Positions 15,121 through 23,085 of a stretch of 35,907 nt of DNA are shown here, piece after piece. How positions within the stretch are numbered: position 1 is the first letter of the stretch; each line of letters starts with the position of its first letter. The stretch spans positions 1 to 35,907 of the forward strand of contig PLZA01000074.1 of the NCBI GenBank assembly GCA_003153505.1, in the 5' to 3' direction. This stretch comes from Candidatus Dormiibacterota bacterium (lineage in GTDB: Bacteria; Chloroflexota; Dormibacteria; Aeolococcales; Aeolococcaceae). The translations under genes were made by a program, and so were the position numbers. A model generated the notes under the pieces. The model was not told the origin of the DNA, did no database searches, and worked only from the letters and a program-made list of their open reading frames with translations.

Positions 15121-16179
15121 ATGACATCAACGACTGACGATCCTGCGACGGCGGGCCCGCCCGGAATCGATCCGGGAACGCTGCATCGTCCCGACGGCAC
15201 CGTCGACATCCCGACGCAACTCGCGCTCTACGGTCAGATGGTGCGCATGCGCAAGTTCGAGACGCGTGCCTACGACCTCTTCATGGAGAACCTGGTCAAA
15301 GGGACCAGCCACCTGTCACTGGGCCAGGAAGCCATCGCCGCCGCCTTCGGCGAGGCGATGGAGGAGCAGGACTACACGTTCGCAACCTACCGCGGACACG
15401 CGCACACCCTCGCGCGCGGCACATCGATGACCGGTGTCATGGGCGAGTTGCTCGGGCGCTCGTGTGGCGTGCTTTCGGGCAAGGGGGGATCGATGCATCT
15501 CACCGACGTCAGCCATGGCGTCATGGGGTCGTACGCGATCGTCGGCGCGCACCTCACCATCGCGCTCGGCGCGGCGTGGTCGGCGCAGTACCGTGGCGAG
15601 CCACGAGTCGCTGTCGCGTTCTTTGGCGACGGCACCACCAATATCGGTGCTTTTCACGAGTCGCTGAACCTGGCGGCTGTATGGAAGCTGCCGGTGGTCT
15701 TCGTGTGCGAGAACAACATGTATATGGAGTACACGCCCATCCGCGCGGTGACCGCCGTCGCCAACCCGGCAGCCGATCGCGCGTCGGCGTACGGCCTCGA
15801 GAGCATCCTCGTCGACGGCAACGATGCGGACGCCATGTACCTCACCGCCCGCGAAAGTCTCGACCGGGCTCGCAGTGGCGGCGGTCCCTCGCTGATCGAG
15901 GCACGCACGTACCGCAGCTCCGGTCATTCACGTGCCGACCCGGGCAAGTACCGGCCGGATGCGGAGGTGGCCGCATGGAAGGCGTATGACCCGATCGTGC
16001 TCTACCGGACACGCCTCGTCACCCGCGGCGTCAGCGAAGCCGACCTCGACGCGATCGAGGAGACCGCCGACGGCGATGTCGATACGGCGACAGTCAATGC
16101 CAAGGCGTCGCCGCCACCTGGAGCAGAGGACCTCATGCGCAACGTCTGGTCGGATGGGGGATGGTCATGGCGCAACTGA
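15121..16179 (+). CDS. 2-oxoacid (pyruvate/acetoin-type) dehydrogenase E1 alpha subunit
   Basis: 352 residues from MTSTTDDPATAGPP, preceded by GAGGAGAG. Thiamine diphosphate-dependent E1 alpha. Signatures include LALYGQMVRMRKFETRAYDL, GTSHLSLGQEAIAAAFGEAM, YRGHAHTLARG, GKGGSMHLTD, and the TPP-Mg motif FFGDGTTNIGAFHESLNLAA ending in VCENN. The phosphorylation-loop region is RTYRSSGHSRADPGKYR. It overlaps E1 beta by 19 bases. Such heterotetramers decarboxylate 2-oxoacids or cleave acetoin or 1,2-diketones. E2 and E3 are not in the window. The closest class by motif is acetoin/pyruvate dehydrogenase type, but the substrate is open. Confidence 0.92.
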   Translation: MTSTTDDPATAGPPGIDPGTLHRPDGTVDIPTQLALYGQMVRMRKFETRAYDLFMENLVKGTSHLSLGQEAIAAAFGEAMEEQDYTFATYRGHAHTLARGTSMTGVMGELLGRSCGVLSGKGGSMHLTDVSHGVMGSYAIVGAHLTIALGAAWSAQYRGEPRVAVAFFGDGTTNIGAFHESLNLAAVWKLPVVFVCENNMYMEYTPIRAVTAVANPAADRASAYGLESILVDGNDADAMYLTARESLDRARSGGGPSLIEARTYRSSGHSRADPGKYRPDAEVAAWKAYDPIVLYRTRLVTRGVSEADLDAIEETADGDVDTATVNAKASPPPGAEDLMRNVWSDGGWSWRN

Positions 16180-17144
16180 CCTATCGCGAGGCCGTCGCCC
16201 GGGCGATCACGCAGGAGATGGAGCGGGACCCCAATGTCGTCTTCCTCGGCGAGGACGTCGGCGGCGCCGGAGGAGTGTTCAAGGCCACTGTCGGGTTGCT
16301 CGAGCGCTTCGGACCGAAACGGGTGCGCGACACGCCGATCTCCGAGCAGGCGATCCTCGGCGCGGCGATGGGAGCGGCGATGACCGGACTCCGGCCCATC
16401 GCCGAGATCATGTTCGCCGACTTCTTTGCGGTGTGCTGGGACCTCGTCGCCAATCAGATCGCCAAGAGCTCATACATGACCGCGGGTCAGGTGAGCTTCC
16501 CGCTGGTGATCAGATCGGGCAACGGCGGCGGTCTGCGCTTCGGGGCCCAGCACTCGCAATCGGTCGAGAACTGGGCAATGGCGATTCCGGGGCTCAAGGT
16601 GGTCGCGCCGTCGAACCCCACCGATGTCATCGGCCTCTTCGCCGCTGCGGTTCGCGACCCCGATCCGGTGATGTTCTTCGAACACAAGGGCCTGTATTCG
16701 AGCAAGGGCGAGGTTGCGGACGGAGAGATCGTCGACACCCTTGGCTCGGCGAAGGTGTTGCGCACCGGCGGGGACGCGACCATCGTCGCCCTCGCGGCGA
16801 TGGTGCCACGAGCGGTTGCGGCCGCCGAGGAGCTCGCCCAGCGCGGCATCGAGGCCGGCGTGATCGATGTGCGCAGTCTGGTACCCCTGGACACGCAGAC
16901 CATCCTGCGCGAGGTGTCGGCCACGGGACGGCTGTTTACGGTGGAGGAGAATCCGCGTCTCTGCGGCTGGGGCGCCGAGCTCGTGTCGATCGTTGCCGAG
17001 GAGTGCTTCAATTACCTCGACGGGCCGCCGTTCCGCATCACCACGCCGCACATCCCGCTCCCATCAGCAGACGCGCTCGAGGACATGGCGATTCCGTCAG
17101 TCGAGCGCATCGTCACCATCATCGAGAGGGCCATGCAGTCATGA
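16161..17144 (+). CDS. 2-oxoacid (pyruvate/acetoin-type) dehydrogenase E1 beta subunit
   Basis: 327 residues (start at 16161 or 16167, both ATG). Motifs: LTYREAVARAITQEMERDPN, VFLGEDVGGAGGVFKATVGL, RVRDTPISEQAILGAAMGAA, LRPIAEIMFADFF, then FGAQHSQSVENWAMAIPGLK and VVAPSNPTDVIGLFAAAVRD. The C-terminal ligand-binding domain contains GIEAGVIDVRSLVPLDTQTI. It completes the TPP site with E1 alpha. The stop overlaps the aldehyde dehydrogenase ATG by four bases. Together the E1 pair makes an active decarboxylating heterotetramer; an E2 lipoyl partner must come from elsewhere on the chromosome. Confidence 0.93.
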   Translation: MVMAQLTYREAVARAITQEMERDPNVVFLGEDVGGAGGVFKATVGLLERFGPKRVRDTPISEQAILGAAMGAAMTGLRPIAEIMFADFFAVCWDLVANQIAKSSYMTAGQVSFPLVIRSGNGGGLRFGAQHSQSVENWAMAIPGLKVVAPSNPTDVIGLFAAAVRDPDPVMFFEHKGLYSSKGEVADGEIVDTLGSAKVLRTGGDATIVALAAMVPRAVAAAEELAQRGIEAGVIDVRSLVPLDTQTILREVSATGRLFTVEENPRLCGWGAELVSIVAEECFNYLDGPPFRITTPHIPLPSADALEDMAIPSVERIVTIIERAMQS

Positions 17145-18601
17145 CCACCGTGCTTCGTCCCGAGGCCGTCGGTGCGCCGACGCAACTGATGATCGCCGGC
17201 CGCTGGGTGGACGCGTCCGACAGCCAGACGTTCGAGGTCGATGACCCCGCCACCGGCGAGGTGATCGCAACAGTGGCCAACGCTTCAGTGGAGGACGGGC
17301 TCGCGGCCGTGAGCGCCGCGTCCGACGCGCTCCCTGGATGGGCGGCCTCCCCGCCCCGGCAGCGCGCCGAACTGCTCCGCCGGACCTTCGAGCTCATGAC
17401 CGAGCGCGCCGAGGACTTCGCGAGACTGATCGTTCGGGAGAACGGGAAGGCCCTGCCGGATGCGCGCGGCGAGGTCGCCTACGCCGCCGAGTTCTTCCGC
17501 TGGTATGCCGAGGAAGCGGTGCGTGCGGAGGGACACGTCCAGATGGCGCCCGCGGGGACCAACAGAATCCTCGTCCTCCGGCAGCCCATCGGCGTGAGCA
17601 TTCTGATCACGCCGTGGAACTTCCCCGCCGCGATGGCAACACGCAAGATCGGACCGGCACTGGCGGCCGGGTGCACCGTGGTGCTCAAGCCGGCGTCTGA
17701 CACGCCGCTCACCGCTCTGGCGATGGGAGCCCTGCTCATGGAGGCCGGCGTCCCGGCTGGTGTCGTCAACGTCGTGCCGTCGCGGCGCTCGGGGCCGGTC
17801 GTGAACGCGATGCTGCACGATCCCCGCGTGCGCAAACTCTCGTTCACCGGATCGACCGAGGTGGGGCGCGCCCTGTTGCAGCAGGCGGCCGACTGCATCG
17901 TCAACTGCTCGATGGAGCTGGGTGGCAACGCTCCGTTCGTCGTCTTCGACGACGCCGATCTGGATAGCGCGGTTGCCGGCGCCATGGTGGCGAAGATGCG
18001 CAACGGTGGCGAAGCGTGCACGGCCGCCAACCGTTTCCTGGTGCAGCGCGGCATCGCGAATGAGTTCGGCCGCCGCCTGTCCGAAACCATGAGCGCGCTT
18101 CGTGTCGGCCCCGGCCTCAATGAGGGCGTTCAACTCGGCCCGCTGATCAACGCTGCCGGCCGGGACAAGGTGAGCTCGCTCGTGGCGGGCGCACTCCGCG
18201 ATGGCGCCCAGCTCGCGGTCGGCGGCACCATTCCCGAGGGGCCGGGATTCTTCTACCCCCCGACGGTGCTTGTCGACGTGCCGGCTGATGCGGCAATCCT
18301 TCGCGAGGAGGTTTTCGGACCGGTCGCCCCAGTGGTCGTCTTCGACACTGAGGAGGATGCTGTGCGCCTGGCGAACGACACCGAGTACGGGCTCGTCGCC
18401 TATGTCTATACGCGCGATCTGCAGCGTGGGCTGCGCTTCAGCGAGGCGCTCGAATTCGGGATGGTCGGGCTCAACCGCCCGCTGGTCTCGGACCCGGCTG
18501 CCCCGTTCGGCGGCGTGAAGCAGAGCGGGCTCGGCCGGGAGGGAGGCCACGACGGTCTCCTCGAGTTCACGGAGAGCAAGTACATCGCGGTCACCTGGTA
18601 G
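17141..18601 (+). CDS. NAD(P)-dependent aldehyde dehydrogenase, succinate-semialdehyde dehydrogenase-like
   Basis: 486 residues from the ATG at 17141; a much longer open frame reaching back to 15932 is an artefact over the E1 genes. Motifs: LITPWNFPAAMATRKIGPAL, VVLKPASDTPLTA, the glycine-rich LSFTGSTEVGRALLQQA, catalytic Glu in SMELGGNAPFVVFDDADLD, and catalytic Cys in NGGEACTAANRFLV. The C-terminus has EEVFGPVAPVV and PFGGVKQSGLGREGG. The overall pattern is GabD-like. The active-site neighbourhood ACTAAN differs from the TCVCAN of typical SSADH, so a different semialdehyde is possible. It is last in the operon; the 128 bases after it hold no gene. Confidence 0.93.
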   Translation: MTTVLRPEAVGAPTQLMIAGRWVDASDSQTFEVDDPATGEVIATVANASVEDGLAAVSAASDALPGWAASPPRQRAELLRRTFELMTERAEDFARLIVRENGKALPDARGEVAYAAEFFRWYAEEAVRAEGHVQMAPAGTNRILVLRQPIGVSILITPWNFPAAMATRKIGPALAAGCTVVLKPASDTPLTALAMGALLMEAGVPAGVVNVVPSRRSGPVVNAMLHDPRVRKLSFTGSTEVGRALLQQAADCIVNCSMELGGNAPFVVFDDADLDSAVAGAMVAKMRNGGEACTAANRFLVQRGIANEFGRRLSETMSALRVGPGLNEGVQLGPLINAAGRDKVSSLVAGALRDGAQLAVGGTIPEGPGFFYPPTVLVDVPADAAILREEVFGPVAPVVVFDTEEDAVRLANDTEYGLVAYVYTRDLQRGLRFSEALEFGMVGLNRPLVSDPAAPFGGVKQSGLGREGGHDGLLEFTESKYIAVTW

Positions 18602-18730
18602 CGGCTGGGGCGTGACCGCCGCGTGCGAGGCGAGAGCCCGCCGCTAGGTTCCCGGCGCGTGGTCAAAGGTCCTCCGCATCAGCGACGTTCGGCACTGTTC
18701 GGCCACCGGGGGTGACGTCATGCTCCGGCC

Positions 18731-18976
18731 ATGGAAACCGATCGATCCTTCGTGATGCTCGACCCGGCAACCGACGAGATCCTCGCCGAATGCAGTGGTC
18801 CCTCCGCCGACGGCGCATGTCCGGTGAGCGATACGCCGCCCTACCTGTGCGCCGGCCTCCATCTGGTTGGGAGATCAGGCGCTGATGGCAAGGGCGTGTC
18901 CCTGACCGTCACGAGCATGGAGCCCGGACGCTGCCCACTCGCCGCAGCCGTCGATCGGGAAGCAAACAGCCGATAG
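18731..18976 (+). CDS. Small four-cysteine protein, paralog of the gene at 2241
   Basis: 81 residues: FVMLDPATDEILAECSGPSA, then GACP, PPYLCAGLHL, DGKGVSLTV and EPGRCPLAA. It shares all four cysteines and most of the framework with the 87-residue protein at 2241-2504, about 16 kb away. CX8C and CX9C spacing is conserved, so metal binding or redox activity is plausible. No signal peptide or membrane helix is seen. Start chosen at 18731 by alignment with the paralog; a GGGGGTG lies about 20 bases upstream, farther than usual. It is followed 17 bases later by the Trp-rich protein, probably in one transcript. No function is known to me. Confidence 0.78.
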   Translation: METDRSFVMLDPATDEILAECSGPSADGACPVSDTPPYLCAGLHLVGRSGADGKGVSLTVTSMEPGRCPLAAAVDREANSR

Positions 18977-18993
18977 CACCTGGAGGAACTCCG

Positions 18994-19170
18994 ATGGCGT
19001 GGCTCTGGTGGCAGCAGCATCGAGCGGATCGTGCCGAGCTCCACGCGATTCGCCTGTATCTCGAGCGGCGTGCCGGGCAGCATCGGCGTGAGTGCATCAA
19101 CGACACGCAGCGGTGGGACGACGCGATCGTGCGGTTGAACATGGCACTCGGCGGTGAGTCCGCTGCTTGA
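18994..19170 (+). CDS. Trp-rich 58-residue protein, MAWxWWQQ family, copy 1
   Basis: Begins MAWLWWQQHRADRAELHAIR, then LYLERRAGQHRRECI, ending GGESAA. A strong GGAGG sits seven bases before the ATG. A second protein with the same N-terminus (MAW, I/L, WWQQ, RAD, AE, YL) is encoded at 25808. The tryptophans followed by an amphipathic, basic helix suggest a membrane-surface or protein-contact peptide; no full transmembrane span is visible. It lies just after the small four-cysteine protein. I do not recognise the family, and short-gene cut-offs would often miss it. Confidence 0.82.
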   Translation: MAWLWWQQHRADRAELHAIRLYLERRAGQHRRECINDTQRWDDAIVRLNMALGGESAA

Positions 19171-19277
19171 ACCGACGTCCGGAGGGGTGACCACCCGGCG
19201 TTGCTGACCGCGCAGCACTGCCCGCCCCACCCTGGACGCGGTAGGCTGAGTGCACACCCACTTTGTCGGAGGCCGGC

Positions 19278-20219
19278 ATGACGCAGGGATCGGAGTCGGA
19301 GGGCTTCGTCGAGCTACCGGGTGGCTCGCGCATCTTCTACCGGAGATCCGGGAAGGGCGAGCCGATCCTTCTCCTGCATGGGATCGCGCACTCCTCCCAG
19401 GCGTGGGACCGCGTCATCCCCGCGCTGACCAGCCGCTACGAGGTGATCGCCCTTGACCTGCCGGGTTGCGGCAGGAGCGACAAGCCGGATACCGACTACT
19501 CCCTGGGCACCCAGGCCGCGGCGGTGCGCTATGTCCTCGACCGGCTCCATCTCGACCTCGTGACCGCAATCGGGCACAGCCTTGGCGGTGGCGTCGCAAT
19601 GACCCTGGCGTATCAGTACCCGGAGCGGGTGGGCCGGCTCGGGCTGGTTGCCAGCGCCGGGCTGGGACGCGATCTGCATCTCCTCTTCCGCGCGGCCACG
19701 CTCCCGTTCGCTCCCGAACGCGCGATGCGGGTGCTCTTTCATCCCAGGATGCGCGTGCCGCGCAATCTCCTCGGGCTGATCATGAGCCAGGCGCTTGGAG
19801 ACCCGTTCTTCCATCGACCGAAGCAGCACCGGCGCGAGTTCGAGGCGCTGCTGCAGGGCCTGGAGGAGCCCGGGGCGCAACGTGCGTTCCTCGCGACGCT
19901 GCGCTCCGCGAGCAACTATGCCGGGCAGTCAGTGTCGGCGCTCGACCGAATCGGGCTCGCGGAATTCCCCGTGCTCATCGTGTGGGGAAAGGACGACAGG
20001 GTCTTTCCGGTCGCACACGCTCGGCGCGCCCACCAGGAGCTCCCGCACGCACGCGTGGTCGTCATCGAACACTGCGGTCACTTCCCGCAGCTGGAGGCGA
20101 CCCAGCCGTTCATCAAAGCGCTTCGGAAGTGGCTCGACGAGACCAGGCCGCTGCGGATCTACCCGGTGCAATCAGGGCCACCGACCGGCCGCGATATTCC
20201 CGGCGCCTCGGTCGCCTGA
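19278..20219 (+). CDS. Alpha/beta hydrolase
   Basis: 313 residues from MTQGSESEGFVELPGGSRIF, with CGGAGG upstream; a TTG start at 19263 is less likely. The core reads PILLLHGIAHSSQAWDRVIP, LDLPGCGRSDKPDTDYSLGT, nucleophile elbow AIGHSLGGGVAM, acid in IVWGKDDRVFPVAHA, and histidine in IEHCGHFPQLEAT. The triad is complete. The layout matches MhpC/haloalkane dehalogenase-like esterases and C-C hydrolases; halide-binding residues cannot be confirmed, so esterase is the default. It follows the Trp-rich small gene by 107 bases. It resembles but is distinct from the operon hydrolase at 12692, which has an added N-terminal domain. Confidence 0.9.
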   Translation: MTQGSESEGFVELPGGSRIFYRRSGKGEPILLLHGIAHSSQAWDRVIPALTSRYEVIALDLPGCGRSDKPDTDYSLGTQAAAVRYVLDRLHLDLVTAIGHSLGGGVAMTLAYQYPERVGRLGLVASAGLGRDLHLLFRAATLPFAPERAMRVLFHPRMRVPRNLLGLIMSQALGDPFFHRPKQHRREFEALLQGLEEPGAQRAFLATLRSASNYAGQSVSALDRIGLAEFPVLIVWGKDDRVFPVAHARRAHQELPHARVVVIEHCGHFPQLEATQPFIKALRKWLDETRPLRIYPVQSGPPTGRDIPGASVA

Positions 20220-20390
20220 CACGCTCGGAGTCCCGACCACAGACAGCGTGGGGCGTGCCGATTCGCCATATGCAGCGTGACGTTTGACCCTAGCGGTCGC
20301 CCACAACGCGTCGCCATGATTGCAGTGCGATGCGATTCCGCACCGCGCGTGGCGGAGGGCCGCGTTGGGCTCTTTCGCGGAGGTCCGGCA

Positions 20391-20813
20391 ATGTTCGAGA
20401 AGGTTCTCGTCGCAGTCGATGGTTCGCAATTCTCGGAGGCAGCGCTGGCCGCCGCCGAGGGGCTGGCCGCCAAGGCAGGCAGCGCGGTCGAGGTCGTCCA
20501 CGTGCACGAGCACGACTTCATCCCGTCGAAGGCGGGTATGGCTCCCGACCTCGAGCTGATGGATGAGGCCAAAGCCGTCGTCGACAAGGCGGTCGAGCGG
20601 TTGAAGGCAAAGGGCATCACGGTGACGGGCCGGCTCCTCCAGGCCCAGACGCGGGACGTCGCCCGCGCGATCATCGAGGCGGCTGAGGAGAACGGCGCCG
20701 ATCTGATCATCGTCGGCCGACGCGGACTCTCCAGCCTGACCGGCATGCTCGTTGGCAGCGTATCCAACAAGCTCATCCACGTGGCCAAGGTCCCGATCAT
20801 GGTGGCGCACTAA
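20391..20813 (+). CDS. Universal stress protein (UspA family), ATP-binding type
   Basis: 140 residues from MFEKVLVAVDGSQFSEAALA, with CGGAGG upstream, so the longer frame from 20277 is rejected. The fold ends with ADLIIVGRRGLSSLTGMLVG followed by SVSNKLIHVAKVPIMVAH. The motif G-x2-G-x9-G-S is intact, which marks ATP-binding members. Usp proteins respond to stress, starvation or hypoxia and often regulate partners. It lies alone, 139 bases before the sulfur operon. It could be co-regulated with PPK2 and the PNPOx-like protein, as in dormancy regulons, but the sequence shows no common operator. Confidence 0.92.
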   Translation: MFEKVLVAVDGSQFSEAALAAAEGLAAKAGSAVEVVHVHEHDFIPSKAGMAPDLELMDEAKAVVDKAVERLKAKGITVTGRLLQAQTRDVARAIIEAAEENGADLIIVGRRGLSSLTGMLVGSVSNKLIHVAKVPIMVAH

Positions 20814-20952
20814 CGCCCGGCAGCGCGCGGCGGTCTGCGGGTGTCGTCGCACGGAGCTTCGCTGCGTCCGCCCTGAGGGCCTAACGTCACACGGGTTTAA
20901 GGCGCTTCGGCACTTGTCGCCTTGGATCAGCCGGTGCCACGGTGTTGGTGCC

Positions 20953-22206
20953 ATGAGCGCTCCAAGACACGTGATGATCCTCGGCGGCGGGACCGGCGGA
21001 ACCATCACCGCCAACCGGCTGCGCCGCACCCTCCCGGAGTCGATGGACATCACCGTGGTGGACAGCAATAACCACCACATCTACCAGCCGGGGTTGCTGT
21101 TCGTTCCCTTCGGGTTGGCAGAGCCCGATCACCTGATCCGGCCACGCGACCGTCAGCTCCATCACGGTATCGAGTACATGGACGCGGTCGTCGAGAGCGT
21201 CGACATCGCGGGCAGCCGCGTGCACTTCTCGGGCGGTCGCACGGCGGAGTACGACGTGCTCGTGATCGCCACCGGCGCGGTGCTGATGCCGGAAGAGACT
21301 GAGGGGCTGGATGTCTCCGGCGCCAGGCCGAACATGTTCACCTTCTATTCGCTCGACGGAGCTCGCGCTCTGCGCGATGCGCTCGCCACGTTCACCGCCG
21401 GACGCATCGTCGTGAACGTCGTGGACATGCCCATCAAGTGCCCGGTGGCGCCCCTCGAGTTCTGTTTCCTCGCCGACTGGTTCTTCCGCGAGCGCGGGAT
21501 CCGCGACGCCGTGGCGCTGACATACGTCACCCCGCTCGACGGCGCGTTCACCAAGCCGGTCGCGTCGCAGCGCCTCGGTGAGCTCCTCGCGGCCAAGGGA
21601 ATCGAGGTCGTGACCGAGTTCAATACCGGGACCGTCGACGGCGACGCGGGCCGCCTGGTGTCGTACGACGATCGTGAGGTCCCGTTCGACCTCGCAGTCG
21701 TGGTGCCGCTCCATGGCGGGGCTGCCTACGTCGGCCGCTCCGACGGCCTGGGCGACGAGTTGCACTTCATCCCGACGGATATGCAGACGTTGCAGTCCAC
21801 AGTCGCTCCGAACGTCTTCGTCATCGGGGACGCCGCAGGACTGCCCGTGTCGAAAGCCGGCTCGGTCACTCACTTCGAGGGAGAGGTCGTGACCGAGAAC
21901 ATCCGTCGATTCCTCGCCGGAGAGCGCCTCGACGCGAGCTACGACGGCCACGCCAATTGCTTCATCGAGACGGGTTTCGGCAAGGCGGTGCTGATCGATT
22001 TCAACTATGACACCGAGCCGCTTCCCGGCCATTACCCGGGCCCGGTCGGCCTGCCGTTGCTGAGGGAATCCCATCTCAACCACCTCGGCAAGCTGATGTT
22101 CGAATGGTTCTACTGGCACGCACTGCTTCCCGGACATTCGATTCCGGGGATTTCGTCGGAGATGCCCGCCGCAGGCAAGCACCACGCAACCTCGGTGACG
22201 GGTTAG
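20953..22206 (+). CDS. sqr: Sulfide:quinone oxidoreductase-like FAD protein
   Basis: 417 residues from MSAPRHVMILGGGTGGTITA. The FAD motif is ILGGGTGGTITANRL, followed by HHIYQPGLLFVPFG, VLVIATGAVLMPE, and NVFVIGDAAGLPVSKAGSVT. Redox cysteines are C163 and C171 in DMPIKCPVAPLEFCFLAD; C163 matches the SQR Cys in the KCxxAP motif. A further cysteine lies in GHANCFIETGFGKAVLI. The C-terminus (LNHLGKLMFEWFYWHALLPG) is the amphipathic membrane-contact helix. SQRs oxidise sulfide to sulfane sulfur and reduce quinone. The pairing with TusE, DsrE2 and OsmC next to it suggests that the sulfur is passed to carrier proteins. The true substrate might be another persulfide. Confidence 0.88.
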   Translation: MSAPRHVMILGGGTGGTITANRLRRTLPESMDITVVDSNNHHIYQPGLLFVPFGLAEPDHLIRPRDRQLHHGIEYMDAVVESVDIAGSRVHFSGGRTAEYDVLVIATGAVLMPEETEGLDVSGARPNMFTFYSLDGARALRDALATFTAGRIVVNVVDMPIKCPVAPLEFCFLADWFFRERGIRDAVALTYVTPLDGAFTKPVASQRLGELLAAKGIEVVTEFNTGTVDGDAGRLVSYDDREVPFDLAVVVPLHGGAAYVGRSDGLGDELHFIPTDMQTLQSTVAPNVFVIGDAAGLPVSKAGSVTHFEGEVVTENIRRFLAGERLDASYDGHANCFIETGFGKAVLIDFNYDTEPLPGHYPGPVGLPLLRESHLNHLGKLMFEWFYWHALLPGHSIPGISSEMPAAGKHHATSVTG

Positions 22207-22218
22207 AGGAGGCACGCA

Positions 22219-22536
22219 ATGTCCGTCGTATCGCTCCCGGTCATCGATCTCGCCCTCAACGAAGAGGGCTTCTTCCTGCACCCCGAGGATTGGAGGGAGG
22301 ACATGGTCCCCGCGCTCGCCGCGCGCGAGGGCATCGACCAACTGACTGACCGGCACTGGCAGGTCATCAACTTCATGCGCAGCGAATACTTCGCCAAGGG
22401 AACCGGACCCACCGTGCGCGTGCTCGGCAAGACGTCGGGCGTCTCCATCAAGGAGCTGTACCAACTCTTCCCCAAGGGGCCCGCGAAGGTCGCGGCGCGG
22501 ATTGCCGGCATCCCCAAGCCTCGTGGCTGCATCTGA
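22219..22536 (+). CDS. tusE: TusE/DsrC-family sulfur relay protein with a single C-terminal cysteine
   Basis: 105 residues. NEEGFFLHPEDWREDMVPAL, REGIDQLTDRHWQVINFMRS and LYQLFPKGPAKVAARIAGIP identify the TusE/DsrC fold. The C-terminus is GIPKPRGCI: the penultimate Cys104 (CysA) carries persulfide in this family. The second DsrC cysteine, eleven residues earlier (ACKIAG in DsrC), is Ala93 here. The protein therefore cannot form the DsrC trisulfide and resembles TusE-type acceptors. It starts 12 bases after SQR with GAGGAGG upstream. I infer that it receives sulfur from DsrE2 or SQR. A tRNA-thiolation role is less likely without TusBCD or MnmA here. Confidence 0.93.
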   Translation: MSVVSLPVIDLALNEEGFFLHPEDWREDMVPALAAREGIDQLTDRHWQVINFMRSEYFAKGTGPTVRVLGKTSGVSIKELYQLFPKGPAKVAARIAGIPKPRGCI

Positions 22537-22572
22537 CTGCTCCGACGCTGATTTGTTCAAGGAGAGACGTCA

Positions 22573-23085
22573 ATGACCACCGCACTGCTGCAACCCCACA
22601 CCGAGTCCGCGGAGTTTATGCCCGCGAAGATCGACAAGGTATCGATCGTCGTCTCCAAAGGGTCGCTGGACGGGATCTACCCCGGTCTGATCATGGCAAA
22701 CGGTGCTCGCGCCGAAGGCATCACCGCCAACCTGTTCTTCACGTTCTTCGGCCTCGACGCCATTCACAAGGCGCGCCATGAGCACATCAAGATCGCGACA
22801 GTCGGGAATCCCGGACTGCACCTGGTCACGTGGCTGGGCGGTGTGCCGGGGATGTCATCGGTGATGACGCACTATCTCGGCTCGAAGATGGAGAAGCTCG
22901 ACATCCCGTCGATCCCCGAGTTCATCGAGATGATCGCCGACACCGGTTGCGGACTGTTCGCGTGCAAGGCGTCCGTCGACCTCTTCGGGCTCACCAGGGA
23001 AGACTTCATTCCCCAGGTGGACGACATCATCACCGTCGGCGAGTTCTATGAGAAGGCCGCCGGTGGTCACATCATCTTCACCTGA
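22573..23085 (+). CDS. DsrE/DsrF-like (DsrE2-type) sulfur carrier protein
   Basis: 170 residues with GGAGAGACG upstream. The fold starts KIDKVSIVVSKGSLDGIYPG and LIMANGARAEGITANLFFTF; the conserved persulfide cysteine lies in CGLFACKASVDLFGL, where DsrE2 proteins have a Cys followed by a hydrophobic helix. A second cysteine precedes it by six residues (TGCGLFAC). The N-terminal extension holds no obvious membrane anchor, unlike DsrE2B proteins, which are membrane-linked. DsrE2 hands sulfane sulfur to TusA in sulfur oxidisers. TusA is absent here; the neighbouring single-Cys TusE could be the partner. The C-terminus overlaps the OsmC-like gene. Confidence 0.88.
   Translation: MTTALLQPHTESAEFMPAKIDKVSIVVSKGSLDGIYPGLIMANGARAEGITANLFFTFFGLDAIHKARHEHIKIATVGNPGLHLVTWLGGVPGMSSVMTHYLGSKMEKLDIPSIPEFIEMIADTGCGLFACKASVDLFGLTREDFIPQVDDIITVGEFYEKAAGGHIIFT

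Noticed and set aside
15932..17140. Upstream extension of the 889-residue open frame before the aldehyde dehydrogenase
   Set aside because: Overlaps the complete E1 alpha and beta genes in another frame; Arg/Gly/His-rich composition shows no protein-like pattern. The true start is the ATG at 17141.
20887..22560. 557-residue minus-strand frame
   Set aside because: Lies antisense to the SQR and TusE genes, which have clear motifs; typical high-GC shadow frame rich in Arg, Asp and His.
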